From assembly GCA_008360955.1 (NCBI GenBank), contig LUCM01006756.1:22624-86623 (forward strand): 64,000 bases of DNA, read 5' to 3'. The stretch comes from Fasciolopsis buskii. Taxonomy: Eukaryota; Platyhelminthes; Trematoda; Plagiorchiida; Fasciolidae. The notes under the pieces were generated by a model. That model did not search any database and was not told the DNA's origin. It saw nothing but the letters and a program-made list of their open reading frames with translations. Below are positions 12,901 through 26,400 of this stretch, piece by piece. Position numbers and translations under genes: made by a program. Position 1 is the stretch's first letter, and each line of letters begins with the position of its first letter.

Positions 12901-15900
12901 ATTTCTAGTCGTATCCGATGAATGCAAAAGTATTATGTCCCCTTAGATTTTTTGTGTCATCTATGTGAAACCCAACAGCAAATTTATGGGCTCTATATTA
13001 CCAGCCCTACAAAATGCATGAATATCCAATGTCATTTATGCATCTGCCACTGAAACGAAATTCTATAGGGAAATCGAAAAAGTTGCTTTCGAGAAAAATG
13101 TCTAATCGCTGGTGTTTTCTGTGTGAATAAAGTAAGTTGCCACCGAGCGGAGCGGCTTTTTTGCAGTAGATTCTTGTAATACCTTATGTGCACTATGTCT
13201 GCGTGGGTCCGGACCATTTCATATTCGATCAAGATCCACTCTCTTTCTAGGATGTTCTCTTTCTCACTCTTCGATGTACATATTCTCTGATCTCAATAAG
13301 GCTTTCGTGACAGAGTGGCTCGAAGGGTATCCTTTGGGCTGATAACTGACCTACAAGATCAATAACAAGCTTCATGTTGGATGTGGAACAAGATATAATT
13401 CTGGCAAAGAAAGTGCTCGATTAATCACTTACTGCCACTAATCTCAATGGGCATTGCTCAGTGGTCTACTACTCGCCGACTAAGAAGTTGAATACATCAA
13501 GAGAGGGACCAATTTACTGACCATTTTCCTTCTCCTAAAATTGTGTTGCATCGCATTTCTCAGTGAACACTAATCGCTTGCATTGTTCACCTACTCCATG
13601 AATACTACACTTCGATATCTGATCTAAGCGTGCTAAGGAGTAAATGGCAAAATAATGTTGCACACTGTGGTGTTATAGAATCACCTGTGTATCCGCACAA
13701 GTGACAGTAGACCAACGATTTCGTCCGCTGTTAACTTTTATCATGCCGTTTTTCCGATAGATAATGGTCAGTTAGTTCTCTCCCAATAAATCAACTTGTT
13801 TATTTAGAACCCCGTTAGCTAAATCCAGAACATTAAAGAAATGTGATTGTGAAGTTGATATGATTCAACTAGGCACTTTATTTCACGTGACCTTACTAAG
13901 GTGTACGAAGTTGGGTGGTGAATGACAATGTAGCAGATGGATCCCAACCAACAATGAGATAGTCCGAAGTTATGCTGGTAGTGTGCCAAGTTTATGTTAG
14001 TTGCGATTTAGGGTCACATACGGTTGGTCTGCTATTGAGTACGATGTGACGCTCTCAAGCGTTGACGTTTGTATATTGAACTACGGGGAATAATGTAACT
14101 GTCTGTCTTGGCCTCAATGATTCAGTCCACTTCTTCCTAGATCGACATCTATGCAAAATTTGCAGGAAAACAGTGAAATTGCCTCTGCGGTTTCTAGCTG
14201 AATAAGCCAGAGAAGGAGCGCTCAAGCGATTCGATTGTTTCTGCTCGTAATTATCCATGGTTATGTTCCTTCCGTACTTGTTCTTTTCTATCCAGCCAAC
14301 ATCCGTTACGATGTGGGGGCATTATATCCCTGTTTCTTGTATTGTCAATGGTTTTTGACCTGTTACTCGGCTGATAACAATTGGAATCTCCTGTGGCATC
14401 GGTGTAGTATTTGTTTGTCTGTCACCGGTTGGGCATATGTTGCAGCACTTAGGTTTGAACCCCCATACAACGACTACCTTTAGACGTGATAAGTAAGACA
14501 AGCGAAGGTTATCACTATTCGCTCACCTATCCGTTCATAACAATACCCCATTATGGTTGACAGCTGGTACCCACTAGGAGTAAGATAACTGGTGGATGAG
14601 TCTCAGGCTCGAGGGCCTAAGTGTCTTTTCTGAATAAGTAGCGTGTTTAGAACAGGAAAATAGACACACTTCTCTGTTTTCTTGTGAAGAGTATTAGCTA
14701 TATGGTCGCCGGAAGTGAACAGCATGTGATATGGGACGAAGATGTGAAAATCTCATGTAGATAGGACAAATGAGACATTGAGACCTCATCAGCTGGATAG
14801 CTGAACATGACGAAGGTGCCGCCACAATCTTCCTGTATCATCTCCAGACAAAACAGTAATGTATGAAAACCATCAAATGAGAGGAAGTTACAGTCAAGCT
14901 AAAAGTTTTAATAACTGGTTGCATCAAGCTGAGATTGCTTAGACTTTTCTTCGTTTCTTTGTCATTGTCAAACCATTTATATATGGACACAGGATAAATC
15001 TAATTGGTCGATTTCCCCGTCTCTCGGACAGATTATTTTTTCTTTGATCTTTACTTCGAAAGCCGCCCTTGTTGGTCTCTGAACATGTCACGAAAATCAA
15101 ACCGATTTTTCTTTGTCTCACAGATATGGCGAATGGTTGCTTCTCCACTTGCCTCCTGGCCTGCAATTATTGAAGCCTTTAGCCCATGAGTCATTCATCT
15201 GAGTGCCGATGGGCTTGATGGTCCATTCTCATTGTCACATGCCTGATCGTACCGAAACAAAGCGTCTTTGCGCTTTTGAAACTAGCTCGTAACCTCACTT
15301 CACATATGAGAATTGGATTTCCATGAGTGGAGCAGTTGTAGAAAGGAATTTGGTTAGAGTGAACATTTTGAACCAATTTCAAATGACAAGGTTACATTTT
15401 CACTCTTCATCGACTGTTTCTTAAGCTTCGCTCGTAACTTGTAGTGGTTTAACCGTCTTTGATAGCTATGGCAGATCTCTCAAACATTTAGTCATCCAGG
15501 GTTCTAATGCATCTCATTCAGCGTGTAACTTTCTGCCACATCTCTACTTTCGAATCAAATTTGTTTGGCAAATTTAATATCGACCTCCCGGTTAATATCG
15601 TTTTCTCAAGCAAGCTGGGCTTCGAAAACGAGCCCTATGACGTTGTAAAGCGGCATCAAAACATCATCCGTGAACCTACTGAGATACGATGATTTGGACC
15701 TTCGGTTTGCGGTCCGCGTGATGGGAATAGGGAACGGTTGCGGACTTTGAATGACCTGAATCGTTGTCCCGATCTTTGGCTTTTTGTACTCAACGTCTTT
15801 TACCGTTACTGCAGCACGTTTATATTTAGTATCTTATTTATCCTCCGTCACTTATTTGTTCATTTCACTTTGGACCATACAGTAGGCATTGGTAAAATGT

Positions 15901-17395
15901 CATATATAGTGGTCTAGATACCTCAATCTCATTTGGATCATCAGGATTGTGCATGAATGGCGAGTCAACCTAGTAACCATAGCGGTAACTTGTGTTTCAT
16001 AAACGGACTCACCATCCACGTACATTCCTAATGATTTAAATCACATTGTAGTGGGAAAACCAGCATCAGGGTGTACAAGTGTGAGGATGATTGAGAAAGG
16101 AAGTACCGGATAAGTACACCTGACAGCGGCGAAGCCGTGTGCATCTGGAGAAACTGTTTCCTCATCCTGCTTGCAGTTTCAGTCGTACTGGCTCGTTCAT
16201 TCATCCGGCGACTTATTTCGAAGATACTTTACTCCAGGTCGGAATGAAAAAGGTAAATCTTGACGTCAAGTTATATGGAATCCGAACTTTTTAATTCTTT
16301 TCGACTTTTTTGAATGTCCCCATGTTGGAAATGAACAGCACGATGAAAGTGAACAGATAGGGGAATGAGGGGATGGATGTGTGGACATTTCCCACCCCCC
16401 CCAATTTTCAGGTTACTAAAGCCACTGGCAAATAATCACAAACATCGAAAACTTCATACTTCAGAATGGTAATTTGCTTTTGCTAATGAAAAAACCTAAA
16501 CTATTCTATTTACCGCGGTCACCTTCGAGAAGGTAACTTGTTTTACATTTACTCACATTTACAACGACACGATCCTCCTGCACTGTGGTGAGTGTGCCTT
16601 CCTTCATCTTGTGTTGTGCGTAATTCCGTTGTAACCTGCCACTATTTTGGCCAGGTGTACACTTTCGTGCAGCAAGTACGAGAAATATCCTTGTTCTGAT
16701 ACCCACAAATGCTCAAGTCAATGATGCCCTCAATACCGCGTTCTTTGTCGAAGTTAACCCTCAACTAACCATCAGCCAATCACATACGTATGCCATGGTG
16801 AAACAGCTAATTCAATTAGCACACTAGTATTCGTGATCTCCTGGTGTGTACAGTATGCATTGTGCTTTTGATTTCGACTGGCGTGATTTGCTCCAGAAAT
16901 TTTAGTGCTACAATATCATCTACCGAAGTGGTTGCTAGCAGTTACTTTAAAAAAAATACAGTTCACTTTGGGCAATGGGACGGTTTTTACAACGTAGACA
17001 AACTGATAGGCGACGCTAAGAATATCAATAGAAGGTTTGGTGGTATATTCATTTGAGGGCCAATTCCTCTTTAGCTGCGGGAGGTAATATCCAGAAACTT
17101 AAAATGAGGAAATTCTGCGGAATTTAGCTAAGGTAAACGTACAAGAGCCGACAGCATTCGAATAATGCATAACAGAATTAAAAATTGATGCGAAGGCGAA
17201 TGAAAGTTACTTCATATTTCTGACTGCGTGTCAGATTTTGCCCTTCGCAACAAAAAGTGCGATATACTAATCCGGAGTGCGCAAGTAAAAGGATGTTTGG
17301 ACAAGAGAGTACCGAATACGCATACCTGAACGGCGCCAGTAACCGCGAAACCGGTCGTATGCTTCCGGGAAAATTTTGCTCACTCATCTAGATAC

Positions 17396-17441
<46 letters not shown>

Positions 17442-20400
17442 CGCATAAATCCGCGTGCAGATTAAAAGCCATCGGAACCATGGCGAATAAGGGTAACAGT
17501 GAAGGAGAAAGTATAAGAAAGAGGAAATACTATGCATAGTTCACCGAAGAAACGCTAGCTATCCCAGGGTTTACCACTACGTCATGAGTTATGTATGGGG
17601 ATCCAGGGTCTCTTTGTGGACTTGATACCACCCACGTGCGAAAACCGCAGTGGTGAGTTGAGTTAGAAAACCCCATCCCAAACCTCTGGGAAAATGACCT
17701 AATCCATGAGGCACTAGGAAAACTTGGAGATCTCGAAACCTACCTACAGTTCATGCAACCTCTGGGTGCGGCTAGACGTGGATGCACAGTACATGCCTCC
17801 GCCATAAATGCCGGTGGCCATACAGTCATATGCTACATAAAGCGTCCATCGTTGGTTTGGAGTCTGTCTGGGTTTTATCATGTCCCTTTGACTGTCGAAA
17901 ATCAGTTAACCCGGTGAAGAGCCCCGAACATTTGTCCCCGCTCCCGCAATTTGGTAGTCATCGTCACGAGAATCAGTGCGCAGGAATTCTTCAGCGGAGG
18001 TCGTCTGGAATGTATTTTCATCTGGAAGCTCTTCGAAAGGCGCTCAGAGCATGTAGCCACCTCAGATACTTAATCTCAACCTCACATCAGTAATGTTCCC
18101 ACCGATCGCACACGGGCTTCTCGGTCTGTTGAGGTCAAAAAGTTGAAATGATATACCATTTACAGTATGCATCTAATGTAGAGCTTGCCGTTACTGCGGA
18201 TAACACGATTTAGGACAAAGACAAAAATGACTTTTCCGGGACCGTTGTCTCACAATTGGAAGGTGGATTCAGCTGGCCCTTGAATGGACATTCAAGAATT
18301 GAGGTGAGAAAGCCGACGCGGAACACGTCCTCGCTTTTGTTGATCAGTCAACAAAAAGTAACCAAGTCATGATTCTGCACTTTGTAATGTTTATTCTATC
18401 TTGCGGTGATGAAGGATCACCCCAAATGGGTTAGCAGAAAAAAACAACTGGAAAACAGTACAACTGTGGGCAAATAAAATATTGGTGAACAATAGAATTA
18501 CCTTAAATGAAACGGTTCTTCTCACGTGGCTGCAGTTTCAAGTTGTCCAGTGAGAGCATAATAATCCAAGGGTGTAGTGTGAATACTTCTCATAATTTTC
18601 ACGCGGCTGGAATAATGGTCAGGTTAAAAGTGTTCTCCCTCAGAGATTTTGGTTGAGGTCGAAGAAAGCGTAGAACGCAGCGAATTCTAAGGACTTTGGT
18701 GAAAAGAAAAACTACACTGAGAAGGAGTGGAGTCGAGAACCTAAGGGTCTGTTTCTCCTCGCTGCTGGTTTTGCTGAAGAATGAAGGATAAAGTTTAGCT
18801 ATCTGCTAATAACAGGGCAGTTGCTCTATGTTGTTGAGATAGGATTTTTGCAGTGCTGGATGTTCATTTGCGCAGTGTGTCCGAGGGTTTCAATCGCCTT
18901 AACTATTTCATCAAAGGATGTTTTATAAGCGAAAGGTCGCTGGCTCGATTTTGTATCGTCCACATCATGCCATCTACATAAGCGCGGAAACGATTTTGTT
19001 TGCATTCAAAGACGACGTTAGAAGGCCGTAAGTTTATCGGTATCAATGTCTTCTATTTCAAACATAATTTTGCTAGCTAAACAGTTCAGTAAGAAGTAGT
19101 GTTCCGCCCTTGGTCATTCTCAAGGCCATTGCTTGCTTTTAAACGGAAAACCATTAACTAGGGAAATGTAACTTTCCACTGTCTTTGATTGTTTAGAGGT
19201 ACTTTGGAGCACACCACAAGGAGATCCTTCTCATTCAGTCTCCCACAACTTACCAAGCTTTGTAGCGGATAATCATGACTTTTGTCATCTTATTGTACTG
19301 ATACCGATGTTGCATATTGGTTTCCAAAATTGTCTGGGGAAAACGATTAAAGATGATCCCATTCGTTCTCACTATTTAGGCTCAAATACAATTACACAAT
19401 GCGATTCTGGACGTCAACAAGAGCGCCGACAAACTGGAACGTTGTGTGGTTGAGTTTGAAGCACGAAGGCTCAAGGGACTAAAAGTAAGCCGTCGCGTTA
19501 TCTGCATGTCAAGTACTCCGTCTTTATTCAAAAGGGGAGGGATCCTGTGTGTCAAAAACCTGGATGGGGTTTTGAAAACAATTGAGAATATGGGAATCCC
19601 GTACAATGGTCTACGTTATGGCATTCTTGTGGATCATATTTTAGGTGCAACCACTTCGATCATCATACTGATAATGGGATGATGAAACTGAAAACCAATT
19701 ATGCACACACAATCAATGCTGCCTCCATGCTTAGGATGATCATTCGCCAGAGCTGATTATAAGAAGCGATGTTCGCCACGAATGCTGTTGATCACCCAGT
19801 TGAAACTATGTGACTAATATTGCTTTGAAAATATTACTGTCCTCGTGTGACGATAACGTGTCGATATTCGTCCAGGCAATACAGTGTCCCGCTTATAGAT
19901 ACGTATTGTGTTTGGCTTCTAAGTGGGTATACTGATATATTCAAAGATCTACCATGTTGGTTTTTACGGCTACTTTGGAAGTGTAACACAATTACTGAGA
20001 ATCATATCAAAAGTGTTCATATCTTTATTGACCTACCTCTCGCTTTTCTAAGCTTGGTCACGCGAATGACAGCTCGCAAGTTACAGAGCAGCGAGCAGAC
20101 GATCCCTGTACACCCTGGTATGGATGCTCAACGTCCGTACGTGAGTTGAACTACGTTTCAGAACTATGAGGTCAAGATCTTGAGAAGCTAATCAGGTAGC
20201 AGTTTAGAGTAATTTTGGCACAGCTTGAAATGATTCAGATGTAATTCCCAAGCACTGTGAAACTGTATCACGTGATTGCAATGATTACCAGTTGTTATGC
20301 ACTTTCAAAACGAAAAGTGCTTCGGAAAGACTGGGTTGTTATGCAACCGAGATGTACCCTTAAGAGAGCAGCAACGGATAAAAAACGTGCGTACTGTTAT

Positions 20401-23400
20401 TTTTGAAGTTGCATTTTAAAGGTTGAATTCACAGAGGGTTATGGGATCATCCGGCAGATTTCCATCTGTTTACAACCCACCGACATTGCAGACAAAATCC
20501 AAAAGGCCTGTAAACTGAAAATGCAACACCTTGGTCGAAAGCTGTGTCTGTGTCCGTATGCCTACTTGTGTTTAGTTCAGAACATAAGTGACGCTGGAAA
20601 ACAAACACCAAATAGCCCATTCGGTAGACGCTCGTTAACCTGACGCTCACGAGGGCAACAGCCCCGAATACCTCTATTCAGACAAAGGTCCTCGTCTAAT
20701 GATAGAATTAACGTCGTTGCGGGCTTCTTTAGCGGTAGGAGACTTGACAATGTACGCACAGACACTCCAAATGTCTCAGCATGGTTGAGAGTGGTGGTCT
20801 TAGGCTCCAGATCGATTACTCACCGTGAACGTCTCTCAAAATGCCCCGTGCTTCCCAGATAGCCTCTGCTAAGGTTGTTCTACTCATCGGCTTTTTGTAG
20901 CGGACGTGTTTTCATAGAAGTGCCAGGAAGCAGATAAATGTCCGACTCCCTCCACCGGGTTGACTGTTCTTCGTTAGTCGGTCTAAGGGAGACGGTTGAA
21001 CCTAGATTCGAAACCAACGACGGACGATGTACAAGTCATCCCTCGGTATCCTTACCGGCATTTGTAGCGAAAAGGTTCACTGGACACCCAAAATGTCTAG
21101 CCCCATCGGAATGGTGTAAGAAGTAAGTAATGGATCATCTGTTCCCGGTGGGCTACATGATCTTCAAATCATCCTGAGGTCTTTTGGATTAGATCACGTG
21201 GACGAAGGCCCAGAGTGGGGTCTTCTAAGTGGACTCTCTATTTCGGTTAGGGCGGCCGGGAGGTATCGTGGACCCTCCGATGGATAGCCGAGGACGTTAT
21301 GGTGAAGGATATATATGCATATATATATATATATATGTAATCGCTGGTTAACAGCAATGCTAAATATAGCGCACAGATTTGGACGTGTCTACGTTTGTGT
21401 ACACGGAACCGACAGCGCAGTGAATCGCGAATGCTGATAGATCGTACTGCGGCCAATGATTGCAGAGGTGTTGATGAGACGAAAACTATTGTTGCTTCCT
21501 ACGCTCTGGATTATAGCTGACCTAAACGGGTCTGGAACTTGATTTGGTTACAAATAAATAAATTCAACACAAAACTGAGCACAATTTTAACCCAGTAAAC
21601 CTGGTGAGAATGTCAGTAGCCTTATCAGCCTCAAGCATACGGGTCATCGGACGAAGAAGGCAAAAAAATGTGTCGGTCGAAAACGGAGACCATGGAATTC
21701 GCATTACGTGGAGTTTGGGAAAGTACTCCAAGCGACTCACCATAAACCTGCAGTGTAGTATCGTTCAGTTTGTGCGCTCACGTTTTCCACCTCACCAGTT
21801 GAAGTCAGTAATACTGAGGTGTAAAATGAGAATTCTGCACAAAATCCCCGTGCGATTCCAGTTCAGTTTCTCTCGCTACTCGTGGATGGCCACATCTTCA
21901 TTTGACAATGCACAGTCTTTTCAAAACAGCAGATTTTATCCAGGAACAACCAGGTAGTCTGTGTGTGGCACAGACGTCCTAAATAGTGTACCAAACTGAA
22001 CGTCCTTAAGGGAAGGAAAGATTGATCGACTACATTTTCGTGGAGGCTTGCATGAATGATCGTCACGTTTACCAAGTATTGCTCGATTGTTTTTCAATTC
22101 AAAGGTCACTTGGTGCCCAAGTTCTTTGACGCCGTCACACACTGAAGGATGTGCCAGAGAAATTCATTTCATCCATCCCATTTCTGCGAACACCGCAATC
22201 CGTTTTCGCGCCTATAGAGATGTTCTACTCGAATTCATTTGGTGAAGTGGTATTCGTCAGGGGAGCTCCATTCTACCTCTCCTTTTTAACTTATTCATTG
22301 AGATGGTTATGAAGATAGTCTTATCCTCAAGTGGGAATTGTGGCATTGATACATACATAGACAGGAATCTGTCTGGTATAGAATACACGGACGATGTTAG
22401 ATTATTGAGTCAAGATCCGGTCCTGTGGTAGGCTTTCCTCGATCGTCTGGACGATAATATAGGATGCATTTTGGACCTTTAAATGGGAAGTGTTACAAGA
22501 CTGAATTGGTTCAAAGCCTAACTTTGTTCTTGCAGGGGTAAAACTAGGTGAGGGATAGATTGAGTTGTTCGGGCAATGGTGTTACACCTAGTGGTTGTAT
22601 ATCGCAAGAAGTGTCTTCACACATTCAGAAGATCCGATTGGCATTCACTAACTTGAGACATCCGTGACGTTACTGTGACATTTGGATATCTATCTTAGGC
22701 CCAGTAAACGTAGCAGCAATTAGGCCGGTGCCCCCGCATAGCCTACAAATATGGCCGTTGAGGGCGGAGGATGTGCAACAACCATTGGTGCTTGGGTGCC
22801 GTTTTTTCTTAATGTTGATCGAGTATGGTGGAAGGATGTTGTAAGTGACTCAGAGGTTAGACGTAAGATACTAGGTTTTGCAATTACTGTTTTAATTTCC
22901 ATCGTTTTCAAAACCATCTAAGCCGTCTCCCAGTTATGTCCGCTGAACAGTTTACCTGCAGAATTCACCACTGATACACACACAGATACATACTACACGT
23001 ATCTATCTACAGATCATGTGGCATCGGTGAAAAATAAAACGATTCGACAACAGAGAATAAAGGAGGTGTTTTTGTAGGGTTTATCGAATCTGTCAGCCCT
23101 TCAAAACCACTCCTCAACACAACCCATTGTTCACAGTAGTCTGTGGTTCCCCTATTGGCTTTGTACTATCCGGTTCCGAAAGCGATAGTTGATGTTGTCT
23201 TGAGAGACTCTGCCATGAGTGTTTGGCCAAGACCTGTTGGGTAGTCGGGTGAAACATAGAGTTCTCAAACCATTGAGAGCCGATGACAGGTCACTCAGTT
23301 CACGAGTCTTTTGAATGGGGCCCGTGGACGGAAAATGTGATTTATGCGCATCTGTTCACGTTTAATTTCTCAAAGACCGACAAGGGCTAAGGCGTTACTT

Positions 23401-26400
23401 AATGGCGGGTCACAGTGGCCATGTCGTGCATCCACCAACGTTCCTTTGTGATATTACGTAAGGTGGACATCTGCCAGACGAAAATGAAACGCGTCCTCGA
23501 CATTGACGCTGCTTTTTCGTTGAGCATGCGGCCACTTTACTCGCGATTCAGTGTTGACTAGACATTGCACGCAACTTGGTGTTGGGCCAAGTAACAACTA
23601 GTTCTTTTGTCCGTGGATTTCGAAAACTGTGAATCATTGATGTAGATTTGTGTGGTCAGTGAGATTTTTCTACTGATATTCTCATAGAATTTGGTGTTGT
23701 CATGAAGGCAGCAGTACGAGTGACTAGCATGATGCGTCTTTTACCATGTGGATAAGCCGGCAAATTGTGCTTATTTAGACGTACAGTATAAATAGTTAAC
23801 TGCACTCGGTAGCTCGAGATCGATCGCCAGAGGATATTAACTAGTGACCATAAGGTGAGTTGCTTGAATGATGCAATCAGTAGCGTTCTTGCTTTCGAAA
23901 TCCCTCCGGCTCGGTGCAGTTCTTCAACTTGCAGTTGATCACTTACTGCTTTTCATTTTCTTTTCCTCTTTCAAGTATTCAGTGCTTTGTGTTAGTGGTC
24001 AAAATCGCAACATGTTAGTGGTTAGCGGTCATGAAAACCGATATGAACTTGAGTGATCGACTGGAAAAGCCTTTTACGTTGGATGCACACTCCAGTTAAG
24101 TATGAATAATTGGGGTGTTTTGAAGGTTTTATTTATGCCGATATTTAATAATTAATAGTCCTTCCCGGGGAAATCTCGTAAACCAACCTTTTTGTTTTTT
24201 TGAGAGCAGAATATTCTCAAAGATTTTATTCAAATCGAGATGTTATGGCACGCTAAGGCACTGGAAACCATGAGTGAGGCATTCAATGCACTGGAAGGTT
24301 TGCATGAGGAGGCGGATTTAGTGGAATTTCGATCCACCCTGATGCGATCCGGACAATCCACAACACAGTTGGGGTTACAACAACCAGTTGGTCGCATCAA
24401 AATGTCAGATACTCAAATAGTGCAGAAAAACGCGCACTCAACCAGAGCCAATGCCTCGATGGGGATTCGTGCTGGGTCAGCCGTTGTACAAAGTTCTGGC
24501 GACAGGCGATCAGTAAATCCGGTAAGATGTGCTACCAATAATACTGACAGAAATAGTAATCCTTCACGTCTTTTCTTTGTCTTCCGAAAATCTTTCAAGA
24601 TCACCAAATCAAATAATCACCGGCGTTGGCGAGGTTGTCCTGGAACTCCCAGAACTGCCACTCAATTATCGAAAAATATTATATTTTGGTTATTTTGTCC
24701 TTATTGTTTAGGAGAAATATTAATCAGGAGACAGCGTAGACGGTGCTCTCCCCGGCTATCCATCAGTGTGATATGATGCTAACATACTGTCCTCTGTGCG
24801 TCTAATCAAATGAGGAGAAAGAAATGATTCCTATGAAATAACTGGGTTGTGCAGTGGGAGCTTGCGGTTGTGCAACGCTTTAATTTGACCTAGCCAGTTT
24901 ACCTATGTTAATAACTTGATTGAAGTTGTCACCATACCATTAGCGCGATTGAATGAAACGTTTTCTTACGACAGCAAAAGCATGTCATATCCCCCTGGAT
25001 CATGCTCACTCTAAAGTCTGATGGCGATTTGCCCATCAACACTAATAAAACAGTAAGAGAACGACAGTTTCAAGAGGTGCTCCGCGCACAGTTTCCAACA
25101 AAAATCCATTCGATTTTCGCACCCATTTACGTTTAGCCAATGCGCTCCGGTTTTCGTTGCTATGTCACAAGGAAAACTAACGAAAGATCAACTCCAAAAT
25201 ATTTTTGCTTGACTGACTGTCCTTCAGACTTCACTGCCAGTACACAAACCTCGGGTCATCCGATGAGACTTGCTCCCATGAAGGACCTGACTTGTTCACA
25301 TTAGAGTTCATCGCTGAGCATATCCATCTTTGCACCTAGGGTTTGAACCCGGGTCTTTTCGCACGAGATGCGTATGTCTTAACCACGCCCTCCAACCCCT
25401 CCGGCCTGATCCTAATTGGTGAACCAAGTTTACTCAAGCGTCTTCCTCAACGACGGTCAGCAGTGCTCGACAGATTCGAAAGGATAGTAGGTTGAATTAC
25501 CACATGCAAAGCAACACTTCAAATGGAAGAACGCCACAGACTGCGGTACTGATCCATATTACCGACGGTAATCAAGCGGACGAGGTCGTGGCTTTTGGGT
25601 GTAAAGATGGCGGGCCAGAATCCTCCCACTGCCGGGCAACTTCCCCACTTGGCATCCCTCTGTTGGCCGCACTCCTTTTCCTGAGGAGAGATAAGCATTG
25701 TTATTTCATTGATAAAGGAAGTAAAAAAAATTAAAATAATCTCCAGCTACTGTTTGGAGGAACTTGTAAATCCCAACCCCGTAGTCTAAATGGACTTACA
25801 CGAATCCGTCGAATGGTTAAGGTTTCCACACCTTTTTGTCATGTCATCGGCTGGTCATCCTAAGGCCCAGTACTGTACGTCTGACTTCTGATTTATTCAG
25901 ATTCTTCCACCATATTCCACCGATACTACCAAGACAACGGTTTTCAAACACCAAAGGGTTTGCCAAATCTTCTGACCTCACTCGCCATGTTTCTGATCCG
26001 CATAGCAGACTGGACGTTGCTGGTGCCGTACAAACTCGGCCCTTGATTGAAAACCGAATGTTTGGCTAAGGCCACAGGTTTCTCAGGTTCCCGAATGCCA
26101 ATGGAGCTTTTTCTTTACGCAGCAACAACTCACCCAACTTAAGACCACCGGATGGGATGCAAATACCCAAGTAACCAAATCTATTTGTTCCTGTTCTAGT
26201 TCTAGCTAATCTAGTCCTACAACAGGATTTTATGCATCTCAATTGTACCTATACTGGGGTGCAGACGACTGAGAAAAACTTTCAACTTGCTTATTCACTT
26301 ATCACCATTCCCGTAGCTCGGTGAAATAGGCAATGTGGTCCTGACGACCGATGCACCATGGCATTCGTTTCATTTTTATTTTAATTGTGCGGAGTTACTA

